A DNA stretch of 64,000 nucleotides from Henckelia pumila (lineage: Eukaryota; Streptophyta; Magnoliopsida; Lamiales; Gesneriaceae), in NCBI RefSeq assembly GCF_033568475.1, contig NC_133122.1:71571442-71635441 (forward strand), written 5' to 3'. The notes under the pieces are model-generated. The model did no database searches and was not told the DNA's origin. It saw only the letters and a list, made by a program, of their open reading frames with translations. Position numbers and translations under genes: made by a program. Positions 23,295-36,270 of this stretch are shown here, piece after piece; position 1 is the stretch's first letter; every line of letters begins with the position of its first letter.

Positions 23295-24973
23295 AGGAAA
23301 AATAATTTTTTTGGTCTATTAACTTGTCCATGTTTTGGTTTTGGTCCAAAACTTTTTCGATGTGAGTTTTGCTACACTAACTTAGCATTTTTAGTGTTTG
23401 TTGGTCCAACTGCATACGTGTCAACTTCTGATTGGTCCAAAATGATGACGTGGACCAATCAGAAGCTGACACGTATGCAGTTGGACCAAAAAACACTGAA
23501 GAGTTATTTGCACCAACCACCCCTGTGAAATATTGAAAATGCACATTTTTTTCCTGTGAAATTTTGATAGGCATCTTCAACCCTGACCTTTTAAAAAATT
23601 AGCACACTCGCCCTTTCAGATGAGTGAATGTTGCGCGCGCGCCTCTCATGCGACTAGGCAAAGATTTTGATATTTTTTTTGGACCAAATACCCCTGTGAA
23701 ATATTAAAAATGCATATTTGATTCCTGTGAAAATAATTTTTAAATCTATTCAGCCCATAATACATAATTTTTAATAAAATCCAATTATAAATATTTAGAA
23801 AACATTTTTTGTTTTATTATTTATTATTTTTTATTTTAAATGTATTATTATTAATTAATTATTTTCAAAAAAATATTATTACTTTATCCTGTTATCATTA
23901 TTTTATTAAACTCACTTCGTATTTTTAACTTTTCCATTAAACATGCATTCATAAACAAGTATTTAAATAATTTCAAGTACGAAAATATTGAACTAAACTG
24001 ATAGGTTTAAACATATTGATTTTTCGATTTAGGACTATATATTATTGAACCAAAATTTAAATTTTTCGATAATATACATTGCACAATTTGTAATAAATAA
24101 TAAACAAATAACATGCTTATATAATTCTAAATCGAAAAAGTAACATTCATGAACTTATCATTTGGTTCAATATTTTGGTATTTTTAGATATTTAAATCCT
24201 TATTTATAAATCATGTTTAATGGAAAAGTTGAAAACACGAAGTGATTTCTTAAAATAATGATACCGAGATAAAGTAATAATTTTTTTAGAAATAAATTAA
24301 TTAAAAATTTAAAATAAAAAATAAAAATAAATAAAAATAAAAATAAAAATTTTTGGTACTTATCATGCACTTATCATTTTGATTTAATATTTTGATACTT
24401 TAGGTATTTAAATCTCGTTTATGAATGCATTTTTAATAGAGAAGTTGAAAACAAGAAGAAAGTTTAATAAAATAATGATAACAAGAAAAAATAATAATAT
24501 TTTTTAGAAAACAATTATATAATCATAATAAATTAAAATAAAAATAAAATTAATAAAACAAAAATATTTGCTAAATATTTTATAATTAGATTTTAATAAA
24601 AACCGTGTATTATTAGTCGAATAGATTTAAAAATTATTTTTACAGGGTTCAAATATGCTTTTTAAATATTTCACAGGAGTATTTGGTGCAAAAAAAATAT
24701 CAAAATTTTTGCCCAATCGCATGAGGGGCGCGTGCGCAACAATCATCATTTGAAGGGGCGAGTGTGCTAATTTTTTAAAAGATTAAGGTTGAAAATGCCT
24801 ATTAAAATTTCACAGGGGAGAAATGTGCATTTTCAATATTTCACAAGGGTGTTTGGAGCAAATAACTCAAACATTGAAAATGCTAAGTTAGTGTACCAAA
24901 ACACACATCGAAAAAGTTAATGGACCAAAACCCAAAGGTGATAAATTTATTGGACCAAAAAACTTATTTTCCT
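23295..24973. mobile_element. Foldback element, about 1.68 kb
   Basis: The two halves are inverted copies along almost their whole length: AGGAAAATAA..TTTTTTGGTC at the left faces GGACCAAAAAACTTATTTTCCT at the right. The pairs CCCTGTGAAATATT/AATATTTCACAGGG and TTAGCACACTCGCCC/GGCGAGTGTGCTAA follow inward in order. It is absent from copy A, where ATGTAAATATATATAAAT runs uninterrupted; AATAT appears on both sides. A smaller palindrome of about 95 bp (CATACGTGTCA...TGACACGTATG) sits in its left arm at about 23396-23492. There is no transposase. Confidence 0.8.
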
Positions 24974-25164
24974 TAATATATATAAATAAAATCAGTTTTA
25001 CCTCTTTATATAGTGTTAAGGATAATTTTGAAAAACAAATTGTGTTCTCACTCTAAGGTTCTCAACTATTATATATAGTATAAATATAATATATCTAATA
25101 TATATTATTTATATAAATATATTATATATTTTATTATATTATTCTATTACGTACACACATATAA

Positions 25165-25820
25165 ATATGCTAGTTTATTTGTGAATTTACATGACTACCT
25201 TTTTCTATTAATACTACATAATTAATGTGATTTTTCAATTATTTATTTATTTGACTATTCAAATAATTAAATAATTTATTTAAAAAAGTATATAATGCAT
25301 TATTTCAAATAAAAAATTAAAATTTTATCTACCTACTATTTATTATTTGATTTTTCTCTTATTTGATATGCACTTTGAGTTTATTTGTGAATTTACATAG
25401 CTACCCTTTTTCATTAATACTACATAATTAATATGGTTTTTCAATAATTTATTTATGTGACTATTCAACTAATTATCTATTACATATCTATTATTATCAT
25501 TATATTATATTATATTATATTATATTATATTATATTATATTATATTATATTATATTATATTATATTATATTATATTATTATTATTTATTATATTATAAAT
25601 ATGTGAGTGTATTTGTGAATTTATATGACTACGCTTTTTCATTAATACTGCATAATTAATGCGTTTTTCAATTATTTATTTATTTGACTATTAAAATAAT
25701 TAAGTAATTTATTTTAATTTATTATATTATAAATATGTGAGTTTATTTGTGAATTTACATGACTACCATTTTTCATTAATAGTGCATAATTAATGTGTTT
25801 TTCAATTATTTATTTATTTG
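25165..25820. repeat. Local repeat cluster, four units
   Basis: A unit containing TTTATTTGTGAATTTACATGAC, CATTAATACTACATAATTAATG and TTTTTCAATTATTTATTTATTTG recurs at about 25172, 25380, 25608 and 25740 with variable spacing. One unit is present in duplication copy A at 7720, so the amplification is specific to B. Confidence 0.75.
25499..25577. repeat. Pentanucleotide microsatellite (ATATT)n
   Basis: An uninterrupted 5-bp TATTA/ATATT array of about 15 units lies between two units of the local repeat cluster. Confidence 0.9.
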
Positions 25821-27802
25821 TGTAAGACCCGGGATTAATTAATATTAATCCGAACTTATTTAATTTTATCCGAGTATATTTAATTTGGGAATATTTAGAG
25901 TTTCGATTTAAATTGTAATATTCTTAAATTATTTAGGATTGAAATTGAATTAAAATAAGGGCCGAGGACTGAATTGCAATTATGAGGAATTGAGGGGCCA
26001 AAGTGCAATTTTGGCTAAAGTTATCAGATTTTAATTGAATACTCAGCATGTCAACGTGTTATTGTCTAAGGAATTCAGAAATAAGAACAGAGGAGCCGAG
26101 ATCTTTTCTTTTCTTTTGAGTTTTGATTTTCAAATCCTCGTATCTTTTGATTCGATCGTCCGTTTTTTGATTCCGAAAAGTGTTCTGGAATCCTTGCAAC
26201 GAAGGCTTCGATCTCGTGTAAGTTTTATGTTGTGTTATACGGATTTAGAAATCAGTAAATGGCAGATAACAGATTTTGAGTTCTTGATTATGTATATCGA
26301 CGTTTATGCGATTCTATTGCGAAACCGGATTGATGAATTTGTGTTATTTGTATTCAACTTTGATTTCAGCATGTATATCAATTGTTATAGCTATTGAGAT
26401 GAGGTTTGGAATGATATATCAGCTGGTTTGTTGAATTGAATACACGTATAACTGGTGTTGAAGTTAGAACTGATTTCGGGATTACGTCGGTTACCGATTT
26501 TCAATCGCTACGCCGTCGATTCAAGTTTTTGGACCGTTTTGATAGTCTATATCTGAATTGAAGTTGTTATTTAGATTTTATGAATGTTATGGCATTTTTA
26601 TTCTTCAATTTCAGTCGAGTTTGAAGGCCAACGATTCAAGACGCCGAGTTAAACCGAAGAAGAAAGAGCTGAGGTTTGAAATGAGTTTGATTGACGATCG
26701 ATTAATGGTTTTGATTCGTTTATGAAATAATAGTCTTGAATGAAGTTTGATATGAGTATTTTGGTTGTTATATTTCAGATTGAAGAGTTCAGAACCGAGA
26801 TATTAGAAGGTATAATGACGACATCGCGAAGTAGGGATTTTGAAACACAAGAACGACTATTTTTGAGTTGGCCCGTAAAAACCACATACTTGTTTATGTT
26901 TTTGATTTGATTGTGATGTTGTCGATCCATCCCAGGTAGTGGATCTTTAAATTTGAGTTGATATGATGCTATATTGAATTGATTATATGCCAAGGTTGCT
27001 GTTAACCTTATTTCTAGCCCGGAATGGCTACGATAGATGGATATCCATGTCAAGATCATTTATGAATCTTGATGGCCTCGAAGTTATATGAATCAGTTCT
27101 TATGTGAAGCGTTAATTTACTCTATTTGTTGAGTCGAGTTTAAATAAAGTCGATATGATTTATTTAATGCTTTCTATATGTTGGTTATACTGAGATTGAT
27201 TTCTCACCGAGTTTATCCGGCTGTTGTCTTGTTTTGTATGTGTGCATAACAACAGATGGGTAGAAGCTGGTCATCGACGTTATTGACAGCTGGGAGAGAG
27301 TCTAGCACGTGAGGACTCGGGTTGTAGATGAAATCTTGAGATCTAAAAGCATCAAACCTTAGAACTTGTTGGTTTGGAATGCATGTATGAAACTTGAGAT
27401 AGTTTATGTCATTTATCGTTATTTAGCGACTTGTTCGATGTATCAAATACATGTATAGATGTTTGAGACCTTGTATGTTATATGCATGATTTGGACCTTA
27501 TATACATGTTTTAGACTTGAATTTGATAGCTTGGAATGGATGGAAAGGATCAAGAATGGCTGCTGAAAAACAGGGTGAAATTCTGCCCAAGAAGCGCCCG
27601 AGCTGCAGTTTTTAGCAGCCCGAGCGCGAGCCTTCTGTTTTAGAAAAAATCAGGGGCGCCCGGGCGGTAGTTTTTGACCGCCCGAGCCCACCCCCTTTTG
27701 AAAAAAAAAAATTATTGATCCTTATTCTTTCCTTATTAGATTAATGATGCTTATTCATTAATTGCCCCTTAAGATTTGAGATTAGCAACCCAAGGCCCCA
27801 CA
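25821..27802 (+). repeat. 5' LTR of gypsy element 2
   Basis: The LTR starts TGTAAGACCCGGGATTAATT and ends GGCCCCACA. Near its 3' end it holds a GC-rich hairpin pair at about 27589-27700 (AGCGCCCGAGCTGC...GCAGCCCGAGCGC, then GCGCCCGGGCGG...CCGCCCGAGC). Confidence 0.9.
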
Positions 27803-27807
27803 ACAGG

Positions 27808-27824
27808 TGGTATCAAAGCATAAG
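27808..27824 (+). other. Primer-binding site, tRNA-Met type
   Basis: TGGTATCAAAGCATAAG begins five bases after the LTR end. The sibling element reads TGGTATCAGAGCATAAG. Confidence 0.9.
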
Positions 27825-28075
27825 TTTCTCGGACTGAGAATAGATGAGCGGGGTAGATCGAGTCTTTTATTCTGATTTAGTTCTTCTTGAAGCATGTTTA
27901 TTATCTGACTTGTTTTACAGCTTTAAGAATTGCATGCTATCTATTATCTGATATGATTGGAAGCATGAATGACTAAGACTGAATCAGATTCAATCTTTTG
28001 AGAAGGCATTGTGGACTGAAACAGACTTGTTCTATCTGAGATTGAACTGTACACTAATATATTTGATTATTAGAT

Positions 28076-31000
28076 ATGCCTCCCCGACCAGCACCGAGAG
28101 TTAGACATACATTGGCAGTGAATGAACCAGAACAGACCAATGCTGCACAGGTCCCAGTGACAGCAACTGAACATGGACAGGGTAGTACTTCTACTGATGA
28201 GTTCAGTGATGCTAATCCGATGGAAAAACTTTTGAAACGATTCCAATCATTCAAACCACCGAAATTGAAAGGAACTGAGAATGCTGTGGAATGTGAAAAT
28301 TGGTTGGAAGATATTGAGCAGTTATTTGAGTCCCTCGACTATATAGATGATCGTCGTGTCAGACTTGTGATTCATCAATTACATGGCCTTGCCAAGAGTT
28401 TGTGGATAGAGACGAAGAGAGCATTGGAAAACCAAGGTACTGTTATTACCTGGTCTGTATTTCGAACTGCTTTCTATCAGCGTTTCTTTCCTGTGTCTTA
28501 TCGCAAGGACAAAGGAGCAGAGTTTGCGAGTTTGCAACAGGGACAGTTAAATATTGAGGAATGTGTTGCAAAGTTACTAGCCTGTTGAAGTTTGCTCCAC
28601 ATATTGCTGTTAGTGATGAATCTCAAGCCGATCAATTTATCAATGGCTTGAATCCTGATGTGTTCACACTTGTAAATTCGGGAAGACTGAATACCTTTGC
28701 CGATGCTCTGAATCGTGCAAAGGGAGCTGAAGCAGGGATACTGAGACAAAGAGGAGCACAGTTTGTGCCACAGCCAGTGAGACAGCCGCAAGAGCAGCCA
28801 CAGATTCCACCACCACCTCGATTTGAAGCTGGAGGAAGTAGTAGTGGAAAGAAAAATTTCTTCAAGGGCAAAGGGAAACAATTTAAACGTCCTGGTGGTA
28901 GTTCTTCTAGTTCCAGTGGATCTCGACAGTCTCAAGCTGGACAGAGGTCCGATGTATATTGCACCAAGTGTGGAGGTCGACATACCAGTGAACAATGCCG
29001 AGGAGTTTTTGGTACTTGTCACATTTGCAATCAGACAGGTCATTTTGCACGAGTCTGCCCACAACGCGGTTCTGGAGGTGCACAGGGTGCTGGATCATTG
29101 AGACCAGTGGTTCAATCAGGATCTTCTGTGCATTCATTTCAGTCACAACCAGCAGCACAGGGTAGAACAGGAGGAGGAGGAGGTCAGTCAGTGAATCAAC
29201 CTTCGAGGCAACAAGCAAGAGTGTTTGCATTGACTGAAGAGAAAGCACAAGCGGCACCAGACGATGTGATTGCAGGTAACTGTTCTCTTTATGGTTATCC
29301 TACCTATGTCTTATTCGATACGGGTGCATCACATACCTTCATATCTGAACACTTTGCTACGTTGTATTCATTGCCTGTTGAGTCATTAAATATTGTAGTG
29401 TCTATATCTTCACCGTTGGGAAAAGGTATAGTGTCAGTGAAATCTGTTAGAAACTGTGTACTACAGTACGAAGGTAATGAAGTTGAGCTTGACTATATCG
29501 TTCTTGGTTTGTCTGATTTTTACTGTATAATCGGTATCGATATGTTAACCAAGTACAGAGCAACAGTTGACTATTTTCAGAAGATCGTGAAGTTCAAACC
29601 TGATATGACTGATGAATGAAAATTCTATGGTAAGGGATCACGAGCCAGAATTCCTTTGATATCTGTTATTGCTATGACTGATTTGTTACAGAAGGGAGCA
29701 GAGAGATTTTTGATCTATGCAGTCGATATACTGAGGACTAGTCCGAAATTGACTGATCTACCAGTGGTGAATGAGTTTGCGGATGTATTCCCTGACAAGA
29801 TTCCAGGATTGCCACCGTACAGAGAGGTAGACTTCGGTATTGAATTGATGCCAGGCACACAACCGATTTCTAAAGCACCTTACCGAATGACACCAATTGA
29901 ACTGAAAGAACTGAAAGACCAACTCGAAGATTTGTTGGCCAAAGGATATATCAGACCGAGTGTATCCCCATGGGGTACTCCGGTATTATTTGTTAGGAAG
30001 AAAGACGGATCGATGAGATTATGTATTGACTACCGGCAATTGAACAAAGCAACGGTAAAGAATCATTATCCTTTACCTCGTATCGATGATTTATTTGATC
30101 AATTTCAGGGATCGTCGGTATATTCGAAGATTGATCTACGATCCGGTTATCATCAGTTGGGGGTTAGAGATGAGGATATTCCTAAGACTGCATTTAGAAC
30201 CAGGTATGGCCATTATGAATTCATAGTCATGCCTTTTGGTCTAACAAATGCACCAGCAGTTTTTATGGGATTGATGAATAGAGTATTTCAAAGATATTTA
30301 GATGACTTTGTGATTATCTTTATCGATGATATTTTGATATACTCTAAGAATCTGTGTGAACATGCTGATCATCTTCGAATTGTACTGAGAACATTAAGAG
30401 AAGAGAAATTGTATGCCAAGTTATCCAAAATGTGAATTTTGGTTGCAGAGAGTTTGTTTTTCTTGTTCATATAATTTCAGGAGATGGCATTTCGGTTGAT
30501 CCGAGTAAAGTTGAAGCTGTGATTAGTTGGCAGAGACCGACATCTGTGCCAAAAATTCGAAGTTTTATGGGCTTAGCTGGTTATTACCGTCGATTCATTC
30601 GAGATTTTTCATCGATAGCGAAGCCTATTACACAGCTTACACAGAAGAATGCATCATTTATTTGGTCTGAAGCGTGTGAAAGGAGTTTTATCGAACTAAA
30701 GAAGAGATTGACTACAGCGTCGGTTTTGAAAATCCCTACAGGTACTGGTGATTTTGTTGTTTATTGTGATGTTTCTCACCAGGGTTTGGGATGTATTTTA
30801 ATGCAGAAAGGACATGTTGTCGCTTATGCTTCTCGACAACTGAAAACCACATAAAGTCAGGTATCCGATTCATGATCTTGAATTGGCTGCAATCGTCTTT
30901 GCATTAAAGATCTGGAGACATTACTTATACGACGAGAAGTTTGAAATCTTTTCTGATCACAAAAGTCTGAAGTATCTGTTCTCACAATCCGAACTGAATA

Positions 31001-32790
31001 TGAGACAACGACGATGGCTTGATTTATTGAAGGATTTTGATTGTGAAATCAAATACTATCTGGGAAAATCTAATGCAGCAGCGGATGCCCTGAGTAGAAA
31101 GGTATGTGCTTTATCCTTGTCTACGGTAGGTATATCTAATTTTATTGAAGATTGTTGTAGTTCTGGGTATGTATTTGAGACAGATAAAAGACCGATGAGA
31201 GTGTATGCAAACAGTGCTGAGCCAGAATTGCTAATTCGTATCAAAGAAGCACAGTAATTAGGCTGATCAGAATGTACAAAAATCGATTGAAATGAATCCG
31301 TATCAGGACATCAGATCTGAGTACAAGGTTAGATGATCGATGATATTCTTGTATGTGAAAAGACCGAATAATTGTTCCCAATATTGCAGACTATGAGACA
31401 GAATATTTTGAAAGAAGCCCATATGCAGTCTCGCTATAGTGTTCACCCTGGTAGGCAGAAAGATGTACAACGACTTGAAGATCAGTACTGGTGGAAACAA
31501 ATTGAAGTCTGATGTGACTGAATTTGTAATCTAAATGATTTGAATTGCCAACAGGTGAAAGGCTGAAAGAAAGAAACCGTGTGTGCATTTATTACAGGAT
31601 AGTTTATTTAGTCGATTCCATGAACTGGAAATGGAGATCACATATATCCATGGACTTTGTAAGCGAAGATTACCACGATCATCTCGAGGTATTTGATAGC
31701 TGTTTGGAGTGATGGCCATTGACAGAATTGAGACCCGAAATCTGCGTGCTTTAAATTATTTCCTATACCGAATGAACTTATCGTCATGAATTCAAATGGC
31801 GGATCTCTATATTTCGAGAAGTGGTAAGACTACACGGTGTGCCAAAAGGTCGATTCTGTATGCTTGAACCGAGATCCGAGGTTTTACTTTCTCACTTTTT
31901 GGCATAGCCCTACAGGGAAGCTCTAGTTAACGCCGTTTACAGATGTTGAGTACCGCTTATCACCATCGACTCAAGACTGACGGACATAATCTGAACCGAA
32001 CTATTCAGACGCTTGAGGATATGCTTAGAGCTGATAGGTTACTTGAAAATTTTGGTTGTTACAACATGGCAAGAATTCTATACCACTGTGTGGAATTTAT
32101 CTTATAACAACAGTTTATCAGACTAGTATAGGAGATCGACACCATTTGAAGCATATATATGGATAAAACTAGATTGTCGATCGCCTTTGTATTTGGGATG
32201 AATGTTTTCTTCTGAGGTACCTGAAGTTAGGGGGCCAGATCATGAATCAGACAGATGACTGAGAAGGTGAAAACTGATACAGCAGAGAATGGAGAACAGC
32301 ACAGCACAGACAGTCCAGATATGGACAGATATAATAGACGACGGCCAATTATCTTTGATCAGGGAGAAAAATTGTTTTCTGAAGATTCACCGTTCAGGGG
32401 CACAGTTCGATTTGGAAAACGAGTGAAAATTATCTCCGAAGTGATAGAATTGGGCCGTAATGAGATATCTCGAGAAGATAGGCAATTCTAAGCTTTTCGA
32501 CCTCGCTCTTCCTATGTCTTTATCTGGAATACATGATGTCTTTCATGTATCGATGTTGAGGAAGTATATATCTGATGCATCTCATGTAATTCGATCTGAT
32601 GAAGATGAGTTGGATGACACTCTTTGCTACTTAGAGCGACCTATTCAGATTCTTGATAGGAAAGACAAAACAACTCCGATCGAAGACCATTCCATTGGTG
32701 AAGATTCAATGTAGTCGGCACGGAGTTGAAGAATCGACGTGGGAAGTTGAAGAAGATATGAAGCAACGATTTCCTTATCTATTCCACTGA
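28076..32790 (+). pseudogene. Degenerate gag-pol of gypsy element 2
   Basis: The frame opens MPPRPAPRVRHTL. Gag (FVVSYRKDK-type core region and NGLNPDVFTLV) leads to knuckles at about 28960-29055 (CHICNQTGHFARVC). Then come protease LFDTGASHTF near 29310, [11 protein letters not shown] near 30319, RNase H around 30740-31110, an integrase region from about 31420 that is barely readable, and a chromodomain-like end near 32620-32790. There is a shift in gag near 28575, a stop at 29617 (TGG to TGA), single-base insertions near 30428 and 30845, and from about 31250 very frequent 1- to 3-bp indels relative to the sibling element. Nothing past RNase H could be translated. Confidence 0.9.
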
Positions 32791-32899
32791 TGTGAGTTCT
32801 TATTCAGTTTTCAGTTATTCTTTATTCTTATGAGCATGCAGTCTGCATATCTATACTGTTTATGAATTCGAGGACGAACTCATGTCTTAGTGGGAGAAA

Positions 32900-34949
32900 T
32901 GTAAGGCCCGGGATTAATTAATATTAATCCGAATTTATTTAATTTTAATCCGAGTATATTTAATTTGGAATATTTAGAGTTTCGATTTAAATTCTAATAT
33001 TCTTAAATTATTTAGGATTGAAATTGAATTAAAATAAGGGTCGAGGACCAAATTGAAAAGATTGAAGAATTGAGGGACAAAAGTGCAATTTTTATTGAAA
33101 GTTATCAGATGTTAATTCTATTATCAGCATGATACGTGTACATGCCTTAGTATTTCAGATGTTTTGAAGCAGAGAGCCTTTCTTTTTCTTTTTCCTTTGG
33201 AACGTTGAGATTCAATTTGCCGTAACTTTTGAACCGGTTGTCCGATTTTGATTCCGTAAATTGTTCTGGAATCCTTACAACGAGGGCTTCGATCTTGTGT
33301 AAGTTTTATGTTGTGTTATTTAGATTTCGAAATCAATATGGAGCAGATAACAGATTTTTGGTTATTGATTGTGTTCTTGCATTTGTATCGCTTCTATTTT
33401 CGTACCGGATCAAAGTTGGATGATGGAATTTTGTGGATATGACTTCTATCATGTATATCGATGAGTATAGCTGCTGATATGATGTTATGTTACTGAGTTT
33501 TATAAGGTATATGCTGATATATAAATTTGAGTTACAAGTTCAAAGTCGGGATTACGTTGGTTACCGATTTTCAATCGCTACAACGTTTAATCGAGTTTTT
33601 TGGACAGTTTTGATATTCGATAACTAAGCTGAAACACTTATCTTGATGATGTGATGTTATAAAATTTTATTCTTCAGTTTCAGTTGAGTTTGGAAGGCCA
33701 ACGACTCGAGACAACGACTTTGAACCGAAGAAAGAGGAGTGAGGTTTGAAATGCGATTGATTGACAATCTTATGTGTTTTCGACTCGTTTTTGATACGAT
33801 AGATTGAAATGAAGTTTGATATATGTGTTATGATTGTATCTTTCAGATTTTAAGAGTTCAGAATCGAGCTAAACGAAGGTATAATGACGACATCGCAAAG
33901 TAGGGACTTTGAAACTCAAGAACGACTATTTTTGAGTTGGCCCGTAAAAACCACATACTAGTTTATGTTTTTTGATTTGATTGTGATGTTGTCGATCCAT
34001 CTCAGGTAGTGGATCTTTAGATTTGAGTTGATAAGATGCTATATTGAATTGATTCTATGCCAAGGTTGCTGTTAACCTTATTTGCGAGACGGTTATGAAC
34101 TCGTTAGATGGATATCCATGTCAAGATCAATTATGAATCTTGATGGCCTCGAAGTTATATGAATCAGTTCTTATGCGAAGCATTAATTTACTCTATTTGT
34201 TGATTTCGAGTTTAAATAGAGTTGATACGATTTATTTAACGCTTTCTATATGTTGGTTATAACTGAGATTGATCTTCTCACCGGAGTTTATACGGCTGAT
34301 TGTCCTTGTTTTTTGTATGTGTGACACGGACAACAGATGGGGCAAGAAGCTGGTCATCGATGTTATTGACAGCTGGGAGAGAGTTCTAGTCACGTGAGGA
34401 AGTCGGGTTGTAGATTGAAGTCTTGAGATCTAAAAGTTCTTCAAACCTTAGAAGCTTGTTCAGGTTTTCGGTATTGCATGATATGAACTTGAGATTCGGT
34501 TTAATGGACGTTTAATTGCGTTATTTTAGCGACTGTGTTTCGATGTAACAAATATAACATGGTTATAATGTTTCGAGACCTTGTTTAGTTTTTATATACA
34601 TGGATTTGGACCTTATAATACCATCGTTTTAGACTTGAATTTGATAGATTGGAATGTGATTGGAAATGGATCAAGAATGGCTGCTAGAAAAACAGGGTGA
34701 AAATTACTGCCCAAGAAGCGCCCGAGCTGCAGTTTTTAGCAGCCCGGAGCTCGAGCCATTCTGTTTTAGGAAAAATCAGGGGCGCACCGGCGGTAGTTTT
34801 ATGACCGAGACACGAGCCCACCCCCCTTTGAAAAAAAAAATAAAAATTTGTATTGATCCTTATTCTTTCCTTATTTAGATTAATGAAAGCTTATTCATTA
34901 ATTTGCCGCCTTAAGATCATTGAAGATTAGGCAAACCCGAGGCCCCACA
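32900..34949 (+). repeat. 3' LTR of gypsy element 2, indel-rich
   Basis: The LTR starts TGTAAGGCCCGGGATT after the polypurine run GTGGGAGAAA and ends GAGGCCCCACA. It matches the 5' LTR well at 33870-34200 apart from substitutions. It then shows single-base insertions every 10-20 bp from about 34240 to the end. Confidence 0.85.
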
Positions 34950-36270
34950 AAAAATTAATAGTTAAAAAAATCTAAATTTGAGATTAAAATGGAAATCAAT
35001 TTTGATCAGCTATATTTATAAAAAATCATTAGTTTAACTAATTTTTTTGTTAAAGAAAATTTATTTTTTTGAGGAGGAAATTTTTTATTAAAATATAATT
35101 TTTGTTTATTAAAGATATATAGAAAATTAATAATATTTTATAAAAGTATTATTTATTTAGTATTAGTATGATAATTTTTTCTCAAAAATCTAAATTTTAA
35201 TTTTTATTTTCTAAATTTCTTGATGGACCCTGTTGAAAAATTTTTAAAAAACCCAAAAAAATTTACAGTTAAAAAAATTATCTTGATTAAATAAATTTTA
35301 TTTTGGATCAGATATAAATAAAAAAACAACATTAATTATATATAGATAAGTATTCAAGGACGAAAACCCATAGCCTTTTTGCATCAATTCTGGCCCAGAA
35401 AAGAATCTGAATTGAAATCTTCTGTCTATAGGTTTAATCTAGAGATACCGAGGAAACCTGTCACAAAAATTCATAACGAATTAAAAAGTAAATATATTGA
35501 ACTATTGCTAACTAAAATTTTAAATTGAAATAATAAAATTTACAATTTAAAAAATATAATATAAAATAAACCCTTTTATGTAAATATGTAATTTTAAATT
35601 AACTAAAGTTTTTATAAATATATTTGATTAAAATAAATTTATTTGATCAATCTAATTTTTTTAAGACTGTATAATTTTTTGGTTTTGCTTTTTTTTTTTT
35701 TATAAATTTTTTCAAACGTAGTTCATCAAATTACAAAAAATTACAAATTAAAAACTTTATATTTTTGGAAAAAAACTATTTATACTAATACTAAATAAAT
35801 ACTATTTTTATAAAATATTAATTAATCTAAAGTAATTAATTTTTTTTTTTAACAAAAAGACAAAGGAATGCACATGGGGGCGAATTGCAAAGTCCCCATG
35901 TTTGACACAGCGGCCGCTGCTTAGTGTGGCACGCGCGGTCCATTGCTCTGCTTAGCGCACGCTGGGAATTTAAAATTCCTTAGCGTCGCGCAAGTTAGCA
36001 GGTTTGGCGTATTTGCATGTATATTTGCATAAACGCCCCTGATTGCAGAATTACTTTTGTAATTTAATTTTTTTTTAAAAATTAAATATAAAAAAAAACC
36101 CTTCGTCCACAATATTATTTATGTCTATTTGGAGCTTCTGAATACATCTAAAACATACCTTTTGATGAGTGGACAACTTCAAGATTATGATGTGAAACAG
36201 ATTTATACATGAATATGCCTAAAATTATAGAATTTTCTGATTTATTAAATTTTACATTTTAAATATCAAT
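34950..36270. repeat. AT-rich region with long inverted repeat
   Basis: Arms at about 35105-35310 and 35635-35835 are imperfect reverse complements; TATTTATTTAGTATTAGTAT faces ATACTAATACTAAATAAATA. It is probably a foldback or MITE-like relic. To its right, 35860-36060 is a short GC-richer patch (GCGGCCGC, CACGCGCGG) with no gene. Confidence 0.6.

Larger units (their letters stand above)
10109..25260. repeat. Segmental duplication, copy B with nested insertions
   Basis: The block is collinear with copy A (3509-7800). Matching points include TGTCGAGACGTAGAACTTGCTC, the P450 exons, GTATGTTGAGACGTATATGTTT and the stretch TAGTGTTAAGGATAATTTTGAA. Insertions present only here are a hAT-type element at 11461, a MITE at 11801, the gypsy element at 12239, a MITE at 22431 and a foldback at 23295. 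Confidence 0.85.
25821..34949 (+). mobile_element. Ty3/gypsy retrotransposon 2 (Tekay/Del-like), 9.1 kb
   Basis: LTRs lie at 25821-27802 and 32900-34949, with a tRNA-Met primer site at 27808 and gag-pol from 28076. It is a sibling of the element at 53538-64000. The flanking 5-mers ATTTG and AAAAA do not match, and the LTRs are strongly diverged in their middle thirds but alike at both ends. This could mean the element is a recombinant. Beyond about 31.2 kb it carries many small indels. Confidence 0.9.

Noticed and set aside
26035..26397. 120-codon plus frame in the 5' LTR of element 2
   Set aside because: Lies wholly in the LTR, not preserved in the 3' LTR or in the sibling element.
28498..29257. 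Long minus-strand frames opposite gag
   Set aside because: Shadows of gypsy element 2 gag; codon structure and motifs lie on the plus strand.
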